Assembly: GCA_030746775.1 (NCBI GenBank)
Contig: JASLLZ010000010.1
Location: forward strand, 1 to 59,792
Direction of reading: 5' to 3'
Length of the DNA stretch: 59,792 nucleotides
From: Rhodospirillales bacterium
Lineage (GTDB): Bacteria; Pseudomonadota; Alphaproteobacteria; Rhodospirillales; JASLLZ01
The notes beneath the pieces were generated by a model that saw only the letters and a program-made list of their open reading frames with translations, was not told the DNA's origin and searched no databases. Below, in pieces: positions 44,599 through 52,748 of this stretch (the first letter of the stretch is position 1; the number at the start of each line of letters is the position of its first letter). Position numbers and translations under genes: made by a program.

Positions 44599-46304
44599 CG
44601 CTGACCGCCATCGAGGTCGAACTGCTGCGCAACGGGCTCACCAGCATCTGCGACGAGATGTACGTGGCGCTGATGAAGAGCGCCTATTCGACCAACATCA
44701 AGGAACGCAAGGACCACAGCGCGGCGATCATCGACGCCCAGGGCCGGGTCATCGTCCAGGGCGAGTCCTTGCCGTTGCATCTCGCTTCCATGCTCGGACT
44801 TGTCGAAGTCGTCCTGGAGCGTGTCGGGATCGAGAACCTCAGGCCCGGCGACATGTTCATCTCCAACGACCCGTTCGTTGGACGCGGCTCGCATCTGCCC
44901 GACGTGGCCCTCGTCGCCCCGGTGTACTACGGCGACGATCTCGTCTTCTTCGTTGCCGACATCGCCCACCATGCCGACATCGGCGGCATGGCGCCCGGCA
45001 GCATGGCCGGCGGCATGACCGAGGTCTATCAGGAGGGACTGCGCATCCCGCCGATCCGCTTGATGAAAGACGGCGAGATCATCGAGGACGTGTTCGATCT
45101 TATTCTCCTCAACGTTCGCGTTCCCGAGGAACGGCGTGGCGACTACCTGGCCCAGGTGGCGGCCAACCGGTTGGGTGAGCGCCGCCTGCACGAGCTGTTC
45201 CAGCGCTGGTCGCTGGAGCAGCTGCGCGAAGGCGCCGACGCCCTTGTCCACGCCGTGGCCCGGCGCATGCGGGCCGGCATCGCCGACTTGCCCGACGGCG
45301 AGTACACCTTCTCGGACATCATGGACGACGACGGCATGGGCACCGAGAACATCCCGTTTTGCATCCGTATCGTCGTCGACGGCGAGGAGATCTTGTTCGA
45401 CTTCACCGGATCCTCGCCACAGGTGCGGGGCAACATCAACATCAGCTTCGCCGGCCTGCAGGCCAGCGTGCTGTTCGCCCTCAAGGTTCTGATCGACCCG
45501 GACGGCCCGACCAACCACGGCATGCTGGAGCCAGTGCGCATCGTCGCCGAGGAGGGCAGCATCACCAACGCCGCCTTTCCGGCGGCGACCGCGGCCCGCG
45601 CCCAGGCCTGCCAGCGGGTCATCGACATCGTCCTCGGGGCCCTGTCGAAGGCCGTTCCCGAACGGGTCATCGCGGCCAGCAACGGCGCCAACGGCGTCTC
45701 GGCCTTTTTTGGCGCGGGGCCCGACGGCCGCTACTACGTCTACATGGAAACCATCGGCGGCGGTAGCGGCGCGCGCTCCTACAAGGACGGCAAGGACGGG
45801 GTCCAGGTCCACGTGACCAACACCTCCAATCTACCCGTCGAGGCGCTGGAGAACGAATACCCCCTGCTCATCGAACGCTACGAACTTGTGCCCAATTCAG
45901 GCGGGCCCGGGACCTGGCGCGGCGGCTGCGGCCTGCACCGGGTTTACCGTCCGCTGGGTCACACGACCGTCTTCAGCGGCCAGGGCGAGCGTTGCGTTCA
46001 CCACCCCTGGGGCCTCTTTGGCGGCGGCGAAGGCGGCCTGGGGTCGTTCTCCCTTGACTTCGACGACGGCCGGAGCCAGGCCTTGCCCATCAAGCCGACG
46101 ACCGTCGAGATTCCGCCCGATGCCGCCGTCACCGTCATCACTCCCGGTGCCGGGGGCTACGGTTCGCCGGCCGGACGCGGCCAGGTGGACCTCGCGGACG
46201 ATCTTGCCAACGGCCTTTTCTCGAAGGAATACATGAAGGAACACTATGGCTTCGAGATAGAGGATGAAAAACCGGCCGTCACGGACGAGGAAACCAAGAC
46301 ATGA
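44595..46304 (+). CDS. hyuB: hydantoinase/oxoprolinase subunit B
   Basis: Partner of HyuA, 569 residues starting at the ATG of the ATGA overlap. Family segments include DEMYVALMKSAYSTNIKERK, NDPFVGRGSHLPDVALVAP, VADIAHHADIGGMAPGSM (His-rich, possibly metal-binding), YMETIGGGSGA and NSGGPGTWRGGCGLHRVYR. The pair is complete and intact. The operon has no transporter or regulator attached; it is surrounded by glycan genes and looks inserted among them. Confidence 0.93.
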   Translation: MTLTAIEVELLRNGLTSICDEMYVALMKSAYSTNIKERKDHSAAIIDAQGRVIVQGESLPLHLASMLGLVEVVLERVGIENLRPGDMFISNDPFVGRGSHLPDVALVAPVYYGDDLVFFVADIAHHADIGGMAPGSMAGGMTEVYQEGLRIPPIRLMKDGEIIEDVFDLILLNVRVPEERRGDYLAQVAANRLGERRLHELFQRWSLEQLREGADALVHAVARRMRAGIADLPDGEYTFSDIMDDDGMGTENIPFCIRIVVDGEEILFDFTGSSPQVRGNINISFAGLQASVLFALKVLIDPDGPTNHGMLEPVRIVAEEGSITNAAFPAATAARAQACQRVIDIVLGALSKAVPERVIAASNGANGVSAFFGAGPDGRYYVYMETIGGGSGARSYKDGKDGVQVHVTNTSNLPVEALENEYPLLIERYELVPNSGGPGTWRGGCGLHRVYRPLGHTTVFSGQGERCVHHPWGLFGGGEGGLGSFSLDFDDGRSQALPIKPTTVEIPPDAAVTVITPGAGGYGSPAGRGQVDLADDLANGLFSKEYMKEHYGFEIEDEKPAVTDEETKT

Positions 46305-46346
46305 GCGGAACCAAACTTGCACCACGGTATTATGAGTCCATGACGG

Positions 46347-48158
46347 CTAGGGTAAGTTAACGACCTCGAACAGTCGAAACGATTGTCCCAATTCTTCCGG
46401 CAAATCCACTTGACGCAACCAGCCGGGAGCCGCGCCGCCCTCCAAGCGCCGATAGAGGGCGGGACCGCCGGAACGGCCCAGCAGATAGCCGTCGCTGCCC
46501 GAACCGGGGCACAGCACGATAAGATCGACGCGCCGTTGACTTACCAGGCGCCGCGCCTCGGCTTCATCGGCACCACTAAGAATTCTGACGCTGTCGAGGA
46601 TGCCGGCGGCGTTGCGGTGATGGAGGGTACCCAGCACCTTGTGGCCGGTCCGGTACATGATCTCGGGACCGAAATTGGCCGAAGCCAGGATGGTCAGGCT
46701 GCGTTCCGCCCAGGGCGGCCGGTTGAGATGGCGCGTCATCGCCTGCACGGGGCATGCCTTGCCGACGCCCCTGCTTCCGCCCGCCTTCAGGGTGCCGACA
46801 CCCAAGCTCAAAGGCCCGACCGCCAGGAACAGAACGGCCACGACCACGCCAAGCGGGCGGCCGGGTCCGGAAACCCGCTTGGCGATGGCGCCCACCCCAT
46901 GTGCGATGAGGTCGGCCAGGACCACGGCCAGGAATATCCCAGCGTAAAGAGAGACGCGCAGCCAAGTCGAGGCGAGAACGACGGAGACGAAGAGCCCGCC
47001 GGCGAGGCCAACCCAGACCCAACGGTCGGGTTGGTGTCACCGAATTCGGGTGCGCCAAACAACCCAGGGCAGGGCGAAGACGGCGCCGCCGAGATAAATC
47101 AGGAATCGCGATGGGCCGCCGACCGAGCCGAATTCGGCGATATCATCGAAGAGGGACAGGAACGCCGGATCCATGTCGCCAAGCGGACCGATCAGAATGT
47201 TGGGATAGAGGGCCCACAAGGCGGTGCCGATCGCGCCCATGCCCGCCAAAGCGACGGCGAGGCGGCCCGTTGTTCCCCATTCGCGCGATGTCAATCGCGT
47301 CGTGACGGCGACGGCGCTCCAGAACGCCAGCACCAGCAAAGCGCCTGTCAGGGCAATGATCGAGACGCGATCATATTCAACGGCGAAGAAATTCCGGGGA
47401 CCGTGCTCGGCCACAACCGCCAACCCCAGGCCCAGGGCCAGACCCTGGACAACACCCAAATTCCTCGCCACCGCGCCGGGCTCGTCGGCCAGCCACACCA
47501 GACCCAGCGCCGCCAGGGCGAGGGCGAGGACGCCAAGCATTTCGGGCCCTATCCAAAGGCCCAAGGCAAGGGTGACGCCGGCGGCCAGCGCATGGCCGCG
47601 GCGAAAATCGGGCGTTGTCAGCAAGCGAACTGTAAAGCCCAGCGCCACGATGGTAATAAGGGCGAACGCCATGTGATGGTCGGCGTGGCCAACCGTGGCA
47701 TAGCCCATGATGCCCATTTGGGTGACGGTAAGGACGCCGGCGAAGGTGGCGGCGGCGCGGCCCACGATGGGTGTCGCCGCCCAAATCAGGGCAAGCGCCG
47801 AGACGACGTGCAAGAGCGGGCTGACGATGACGCCCGACCAGTAGAGAGCCTTGGTAAAGCCAACCATCGGCGCCAAGGGCAGGGCAAGGGCAAGGAGAAG
47901 GACATCGAACGGACGCGTCCAGTGCAAGGATCCGCCGTAGGGCGCGTTGGCCCTGGGCAGGCTGGAATCGAACCACGCCGCGCCCTCGAAAAGCCGCGTG
48001 ACCCTAAGCAGCCGGGCATATCCGTCACCATCGGTAAGGTTGCCGGCGGCGACGACGGTATCGCCCAACAGCCACCAGGCGCCGTGGATCAAGGCGACGA
48101 AAACTCCGACTGCCGCAAGGGCCCAGACCGAAGGGCCGGGTTCCCTTCGCTCAATCAA
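46347..48158 (-). pseudogene. GT-C-like glycosyltransferase paralogue with one in-frame TGA
   Basis: About 604 codons in a single frame, similar along its length to the protein at 40474-42300. An in-frame TGA at 47037-47039 splits it. At the matching place the paralogue reads EEWQGSGRW and this one reads R-stop-HQPDRW, so the TGA aligns with a Trp (TGG to TGA, one base). Membrane segments, DGDGYARLLRVTRLFE, HADHHMAF and the C-terminal NRPPWAERSLTILASANFG are all kept. The start is uncertain: a TTG at 48158 just before the upstream gene stop fits the paralogue's length. Confidence 0.85.
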
Positions 48159-48876
48159 CGGGCGGCTCGGGATTTGCCGCGAGGTAGGCTTCCAAGTCAG
48201 CCAGCCCTTGCGCCGATCCGATTTCATGGAAGCGCTCGAAGACCTCAAAGCCAAGCAGGCCGCCGCCCTGGATCAAGTGCTGAAACACCGCGTCGAGATC
48301 GGCCGTCGCCCCGGTAGGAACCTGATCGGCGACGGCATCGCGGGTGAGCACCGAAAGCCCGTAATCGATATGCCGCATGCCGAGCGCGGCGGCATCGTCG
48401 CGGCCTTTTTCGTACAATTCGACCCGGCCGTCCCGGTATACCACGTTGCTTTCGTCCCACCGGCCGTCGTTGCGATAAACGCACATCAAGGGACGTTCGC
48501 CGCGCTGGGACGCCCGCCACACCAGCGCCAGTTCGATGGGCAGGAACGAATCGCCGTAAAGGACAAAAAAGCCCTTGTCCATCACGCCCTCGTCGATTGC
48601 CAGGCGAATGGCGCCGGCGGTCCCCCGAAGCCGATCCCCTTCGTCGATACAGGTGATTTCAAGGCCCCACCGGCGGCCATCGCCGACGAAGTCTCGGATA
48701 TGATCTCCCAGATGGCCGAGCGCCAACACCACGCGGCGCACCCCCTGCCCGGCCAGCCACTTGAGTTGATAATGGACGAAGGGTTGGCCGGCGACCGGGA
48801 TCAGCGCCTTGGGAAGGCGATCCGTCATCGGCTTCATCCGCGTTCCCAGGCCGCCGGCCAGAATCAAGCATTGCAT
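48151..48876 (-). CDS. sugar-1-phosphate nucleotidyltransferase (HddC-like)
   Basis: Makes an NDP-sugar, probably an activated heptose. The 241-residue protein has the nucleotide loop LILAGGLGTRMKPMTDRLPK, AGQPFVHYQLKWL, and VLYGDSFLPIEL in the metal-binding strand. Length and sequence match HddC/GmhC-like guanylyl- or adenylyltransferases rather than long GMP enzymes. It begins 6 bp after the GHMP kinase gene and slightly overlaps the GT-C gene, so kinase, transferase and glycosyltransferase form an operon. A mannose- or hexose-phosphate substrate is possible. Confidence 0.85.
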   Translation of the reverse strand: MQCLILAGGLGTRMKPMTDRLPKALIPVAGQPFVHYQLKWLAGQGVRRVVLALGHLGDHIRDFVGDGRRWGLEITCIDEGDRLRGTAGAIRLAIDEGVMDKGFFVLYGDSFLPIELALVWRASQRGERPLMCVYRNDGRWDESNVVYRDGRVELYEKGRDDAAALGMRHIDYGLSVLTRDAVADQVPTGATADLDAVFQHLIQGGGLLGFEVFERFHEIGSAQGLADLEAYLAANPEPPVD

Positions 48877-48882
48877 GGCTGT

Positions 48883-49845
48883 TCAATTTCGCAAAATGAC
48901 GACCGATCCGTCGAAGTCGAAGGAGAAATCCATTTCCCGCAGACCCTCGTCGGCCATTGCCTTGCGCAGCCGCCGCCGATCATGGGTGTAAAACAGCAAG
49001 AAGCCGCCGCCCCCGGCGCCGACCAATTTGCCGCCGAGCGCACCGTGTTCGCGGGCATGATCGTAAAGGTCGTTGATGCGCCGGTTGGTGATCATGGCCG
49101 AGCGGACCTTCTTGTGCATCCAGTGTTCGTGCATAAGCTCGGCGAAAGCCGGGGTATCGCCCTTTTCCAGCGTGTCCCTGATCTTGAGGCCCAGTTCCTT
49201 GATGAAATGAAGATTGTCCAGCATCTCCTTGTCGTCTTCTTGGGAGCGGGCCTTTTGGTCCCCCAGAACATCGGACGCCGAGCGGCTGTAGCCGGTAAAA
49301 AACAGCATCAGGTTTTCGTCCAGATCGCGCAGCGTCGCCTCGCCAACCTTGAGGGGGCTTACCGACACGCTGCCGTCCGTCCGGTATTCCTGGCACAGCA
49401 TACCGCCGTGGGCGGCGATGTATTGGTCCTGCCTGCCGCAGGGTTGGCCAAGGATTCTCATTTCGATGTCGCAGGCCATGCGAGTCAGGTCCTCGGCTCC
49501 GATATGCAGGCGCCTGTGAGCATGGAGCGCGTGAAGAAGACCGACGGTGAAGCTTCCCGAAGACCCCAGACCGGTGCCGGCCGGCACGTCGGCGATGCTG
49601 ACGACCTCAAGGTGAGGCTCGATTTCCTGGTGGCGCAGGACTTCGCGGATCAGGTCGTGTTCGATGTCGTCCAAGGTATCGACGTGCTCGGTCTTGGCGT
49701 ACTTCAGCAAATAGCCGGGCTGAAACATCGTGTTGGCCGAAATGTACACATACTTGTCGATCGCCGCGGATATGACGAATCCGCCGAATTTTTCATAATA
49801 GGACGGCAGGTCCGTTCCGCCACCGCCCAAGGTGACGAAAGCCAC
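48883..49845 (-). CDS. GHMP kinase (heptose-7-phosphate kinase, HddA-like), 5' end probably lost
   Basis: Phosphorylates a sugar phosphate, probably D-glycero-D-manno-heptose 7-phosphate. Intact motifs are GGGGTDLPSYYEKFGGFVI, the phosphate loop VPAGTGLGSSGSFTVGLLHA and KLVGAGGGGFLLF. The usual N-terminal strand (a short Arg-Pro-containing stretch before LGGGGTD) is missing: upstream of AFVTLGGGGTD the sequence turns into the 60/120-bp repeats of the opposite-strand TPR gene. The GTG at 49845 is the nearest possible start but lacks a good ribosome site. The frame stays open to 50334 through Gly/Ala-rich antisense repeat. It precedes the nucleotidyltransferase by 6 bp. Confidence 0.85.
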   Translation of the reverse strand: MAFVTLGGGGTDLPSYYEKFGGFVISAAIDKYVYISANTMFQPGYLLKYAKTEHVDTLDDIEHDLIREVLRHQEIEPHLEVVSIADVPAGTGLGSSGSFTVGLLHALHAHRRLHIGAEDLTRMACDIEMRILGQPCGRQDQYIAAHGGMLCQEYRTDGSVSVSPLKVGEATLRDLDENLMLFFTGYSRSASDVLGDQKARSQEDDKEMLDNLHFIKELGLKIRDTLEKGDTPAFAELMHEHWMHKKVRSAMITNRRINDLYDHAREHGALGGKLVGAGGGGFLLFYTHDRRRLRKAMADEGLREMDFSFDFDGSVVILRN

Positions 49846-50220
49846 CCCCGTACCCGCCTCGACCAAACCCGCCGCCAAGCCGAAGCCGACGGATGCAACG
49901 CCCGTTCCCCCGGCCGTGGAGAACAAACCCGCGGCGCCGCCGAAGCCCGTGGTGGCGGAGGCAGCACCCAGCCCCGTCCCAAGCAAACCTGTGCCAATGC
50001 CAACACCTGTCGAGGCAAAGCCCCCACCACCGGCCGTGGAGAGCAAACCCGCTTCGCCACCGCCATCCAAGGTGGCGGAGGCAATCCCCGCTCCTGTTCC
50101 AAGAAAACCTGCTACACCGCCGGCGCCCGCCGAGGCTAAGCCCCCACCCCCGGCCGTGGAGAGCAAGTCCGCCCTTCCGGCGCCGCCCCGGATGGCGCAG
50201 GCGGCCCCCGCTCCCGCGCC
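49817..50220. repeat. 60-bp tandem repeat array with 120-bp higher-order unit
   Basis: About six copies of a diverged 60-bp unit, alternating so that the 120-bp pair is better conserved. The segment CCCGGCCGTGGAGA recurs at exact 120-bp steps near 49910, 50030 and 50150, and AGCAAACCT/GAGCAAACCC recurs every 60 bp. On the plus strand each 120 bp encodes 40 residues (EAKPPPPAVESKP...). The leftmost part, 49817-49870, still matches the unit (compare 50055-50110) and overlaps the codons for GGGGTD of the kinase on the minus strand. Both strands are open throughout. Confidence 0.85.
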
Positions 50221-51091
50221 GAATCCCGATTTGTCCGAAGAGGAACCATCCCGGGCGCCCGGCCGGGTTGGTGCGCCTGGCGTCCCGGCAAGCAGAATCG
50301 TACGAGTCACGAGCACCCCGCATTTCCACGTCAAACGGGGCCAGGCCTATGAGGACGAAGGCCTTCTTGACCGAGCCCTTGAGGAGTACACCCAGGCCAT
50401 CTTGCTTCAACCGAACACCGCGGAAGCCTATCTGGGCCGCGGGTGGGTCCACCACGCGAAAGGCTCGCGCCGCCTTGCGGTCAAGAATTTCAGCCAGGCC
50501 ATTCGCCTGAATCCACGTAATCCCGAGGCCTATTTCGGCCGCGCCTGGGCTTACGAGCAATTGGGCCAAGTCGATCTGGCGATAAAGGAATACGGCCAGG
50601 CGATCGCGTTGAAGGACGACTATGCCGACGCCTATCTCAGCCGGGGGGTCCTTCGCTTCTACCATGATCGACCGGAAGCGGCGGCAGCCGATTTTTCCAC
50701 CGTCCTTGACAAGGCTCCCGACGGACTGCGCCGTTATGCCCTCCTTTGGCTGTTCCTGAGTCGCGCCCGATCCGGTGGCGACGGTGCGAAAGAATTGTCG
50801 AAATTGGCGGAATCCGTATCCCTGACCCCGTGGCCGGGCATAATCGTCACGCACTATCTGGGAAAAGCCGGCGCCGAACAGGTGCTCCGGGCGATCACCG
50901 ACGACGATCGGAGATCGAGATTGGAAAAAGAGTGCGTGGCATACTTTTTCCTTGGACAATACGACCTCGTTCGCGGCGATCGGAAGCGCGCCGCCGAACA
51001 TTTTCGCAAGACCCTGGCGATCGGGGTGACCGGCTATCGCCAGTATGGGGCAGCCGAGAAGGAATTGCGGCGCATGGGGGAAACGCCATGA
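49832..51091 (+). CDS. TPR protein with Pro/Ala-rich repeat region
   Basis: About 419 residues from a GTG at 49832, but that start has no ribosome site and there is a TAG just upstream, so the true N-terminus may be lost. Residues 1-150 are Pro/Ala/Lys-rich 20/40-residue repeats (VEAKPPPPAVESKP, AEAKPPPPAVESKS). Then come at least four TPRs (FHVKRGQAYEDEGLLDRALE, AYLGRGWVHHAKGSRRLAVK, AYFGRAWAYEQLGQVDLAIK, AYLSRGVLRFYHDRPEAAAA) and a helical end resembling NlpI-like proteins. No signal peptide remains. A response regulator gene follows after about 93 bp. Confidence 0.75.
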   Translation: MTKATPVPASTKPAAKPKPTDATPVPPAVENKPAAPPKPVVAEAAPSPVPSKPVPMPTPVEAKPPPPAVESKPASPPPSKVAEAIPAPVPRKPATPPAPAEAKPPPPAVESKSALPAPPRMAQAAPAPAPNPDLSEEEPSRAPGRVGAPGVPASRIVRVTSTPHFHVKRGQAYEDEGLLDRALEEYTQAILLQPNTAEAYLGRGWVHHAKGSRRLAVKNFSQAIRLNPRNPEAYFGRAWAYEQLGQVDLAIKEYGQAIALKDDYADAYLSRGVLRFYHDRPEAAAADFSTVLDKAPDGLRRYALLWLFLSRARSGGDGAKELSKLAESVSLTPWPGIIVTHYLGKAGAEQVLRAITDDDRRSRLEKECVAYFFLGQYDLVRGDRKRAAEHFRKTLAIGVTGYRQYGAAEKELRRMGETP

Positions 51092-51184
51092 TAGTTGGCG
51101 CCGCCGCCATGATACATGTCGCCGCCGCCATGCTCTTCCCCGCCTTGGGCGCCCCGGTTACGATGACCGCGACCGGAGAAACCA

Positions 51185-51586
51185 ATGGAAAATGCCAAAT
51201 TTGATTCCGTCAACGTTCTGGTCATCGAGGACAATGAACTGGCCAGCCGTGTCGTTGTCCACATCCTCGAGAAACTGGGCGTCGATCAGGTGATGACCGC
51301 CGACAACGGAGCAAACGCCCTTGAAATTCTCAAGGAATCCAATGCCGACATCGACATCTGCATTTGCGATCTCGAAATGCCGGTGATGGGAGGCTATGAG
51401 TTCATTCGCCGTGTCCGCTATGGGACCGTCCCGAAATACAAGGACGTACCAATCCTTGTCCTAACCGGCGCCGATACCGAGAAGAACGTCAAAAAATCAC
51501 GCATCTACCGGATCAGCGGTTTCATGATCAAGCCGCCGACGATCGAGGACCTTGGACAACAGATCAGCCAGACTCTCGGCCTCTGA
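51185..51586 (+). CDS. single-domain response regulator (CheY-like)
   Basis: A 133-residue receiver without an output domain. Acidic residues ED near 15-16 (VLVIEDNELASR), phospho-acceptor Asp62 in ICDLEMPVMGG, Thr94 in VLTGAD and Lys116 in FMIKPP are all present. Such stand-alone receivers act through protein contact, for example in phosphorelays or motility. No kinase gene is adjacent. It follows the TPR protein gene and could share its transcript. Confidence 0.92.
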   Translation: MENAKFDSVNVLVIEDNELASRVVVHILEKLGVDQVMTADNGANALEILKESNADIDICICDLEMPVMGGYEFIRRVRYGTVPKYKDVPILVLTGADTEKNVKKSRIYRISGFMIKPPTIEDLGQQISQTLGL

Positions 51587-51665
51587 CAATCCACTCCCTT
51601 GGTCCCCAATCAGCCGGCATGGGCATATTTCCGAGCCGTCAACGACATCGGGAGGAGACACGGAC

Positions 51666-52742
51666 ATGGGGGAAAAGTGTGACATCTTGGTTACCGGAAC
51701 CGGCGCCTTCGGCGAACGCATCATCTTCGACATCGCGGTAACGGCGGGTAAACCGGTCAAGGTCGCCATCGGGGGACGAAACCAGGCGCGCATGGAGTGG
51801 CTGCGCCTGGCCGCCAACTCCCGGGCCGCCATGTTCGGCCGTCCGGCCTATTTTTCGACCCTCCCCATCAAATGGGGTTCGGCCGAGACCGTCGCCGAGG
51901 CCGTTGCGGCCTCGGACCCCGCTGTCGTCATACAAGCCGCATCCGTGCAGTCGCCGTCGGTCATCCATACCACGGATTCGGCCTGGGGACAGTTGGTCAA
52001 GAAAGGCGGGCTCAGCGTCACCACCGTCTTTCAGTCCTTGCTTTCGGAGCGCGCCGCGCGTGCCATGCGCCTGGCCGGCAACCAAGGTGCCTTCATCAAC
52101 TGTTGCTATCCCGACGTCGTCAACGGGATTCTCGCCGCCAAGAACCTGCCAATTACTTGCGGCGTCGGCAACGTGGCCATTCTTTCCAACATGTTCGAAG
52201 GCGATCTGGGTATCCGCCGGGCGGGCTCGCTCAAGGTTTTGGCCCACTACCAATGTCTTGGCCCGTGGCGACTGCCCGCGGCGGAGCGCGGCGGCACGCC
52301 GGCACGGGTGTGGATCGACGATGAGGAAGTAGACGACCTCTATCCGCGCTTTGCTCACCTGAAGCTTACACCAGAGCCGGTCATCGACATCTCGGGCTGC
52401 ACGACGGTCCCTATCGTCTACGCGCTTCTCGGACATCACGACCTCCTCGGCCATGCCCCCGCCCCCGAGGGTTTGCCGGGCGGTTATCCGGTCGCGATTA
52501 AGGACCGTGTCATGACCTGGACATGCCCGCCGGCCTCGAACGCGACGAAGCCATCGCCTGGAACCGTGCCTTCGAGGAAGAAAGCGGTCTTGGTCGAGGA
52601 CGACGGTCGCGTGGTCTATTGCGGCACCATGCGCTCGGAGTTCGCCAAGCTCAGCGCTACCCTGGCCGAGGGCTTCCACGTCGACGACCTGGAGACGGTC
52701 TACGCCGAGATGGTGGAGCTACGCGCCAAATTGGGCGGATAG
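51666..52742 (+). CDS. saccharopine-dehydrogenase-like Rossmann protein, with compensating frameshifts
   Basis: A 358-residue protein starting MGEKCDILVTGTGAFGERII (NAD(P)-binding Gly motif) after GGAGGAGA. It is a paralogue of the protein at 55610-56716 along its length (NCCYPDV, SGCTTVPI, GHHDLLGH, GGYPVAIK, GFHVDDLETVYAEMVELR). Between about 52512 and 52592 the reading frame is wrong: the paralogue-like peptide LDMPAGLERDEAIAWN is encoded in another frame, and the main frame resumes at VEDDGRVVY. So two indels compensate and leave about 27 scrambled residues. The family activity is unknown; reductive or oxidative handling of an imine or ketone is likely. Confidence 0.85.
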   Translation: MGEKCDILVTGTGAFGERIIFDIAVTAGKPVKVAIGGRNQARMEWLRLAANSRAAMFGRPAYFSTLPIKWGSAETVAEAVAASDPAVVIQAASVQSPSVIHTTDSAWGQLVKKGGLSVTTVFQSLLSERAARAMRLAGNQGAFINCCYPDVVNGILAAKNLPITCGVGNVAILSNMFEGDLGIRRAGSLKVLAHYQCLGPWRLPAAERGGTPARVWIDDEEVDDLYPRFAHLKLTPEPVIDISGCTTVPIVYALLGHHDLLGHAPAPEGLPGGYPVAIKDRVMTWTCPPASNATKPSPGTVPSRKKAVLVEDDGRVVYCGTMRSEFAKLSATLAEGFHVDDLETVYAEMVELRAKLGG

Positions 52743-52748
52743 GAGACT

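Noticed and set aside
47037-47039. TGA read as selenocysteine
   Set aside because: The paralogue has Trp there, not Cys, the protein is not a redox enzyme, and no SECIS-like hairpin was evident.
46383-50139. Two plus-strand open frames of over 600 codons
   Set aside because: They are antisense to the GT-C, nucleotidyltransferase and kinase genes, which have clear family motifs.
49817-50220. CRISPR array
   Set aside because: Units are contiguous, diverged 60-bp coding repeats with no unique spacers and no cas genes nearby.
49846-50334. Extension of the kinase reading frame through the repeat array to 50334
   Set aside because: The extra 160 residues are Gly/Ala-rich antisense of Pro/Ala repeats and match no kinase N-terminus.
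51088-51204. 38-codon frame overlapping the TPR gene stop by ATGA
   Set aside because: Very short, hydrophobic and Met-rich with no ribosome site of its own beyond the overlap; more likely the leader of the response regulator gene.
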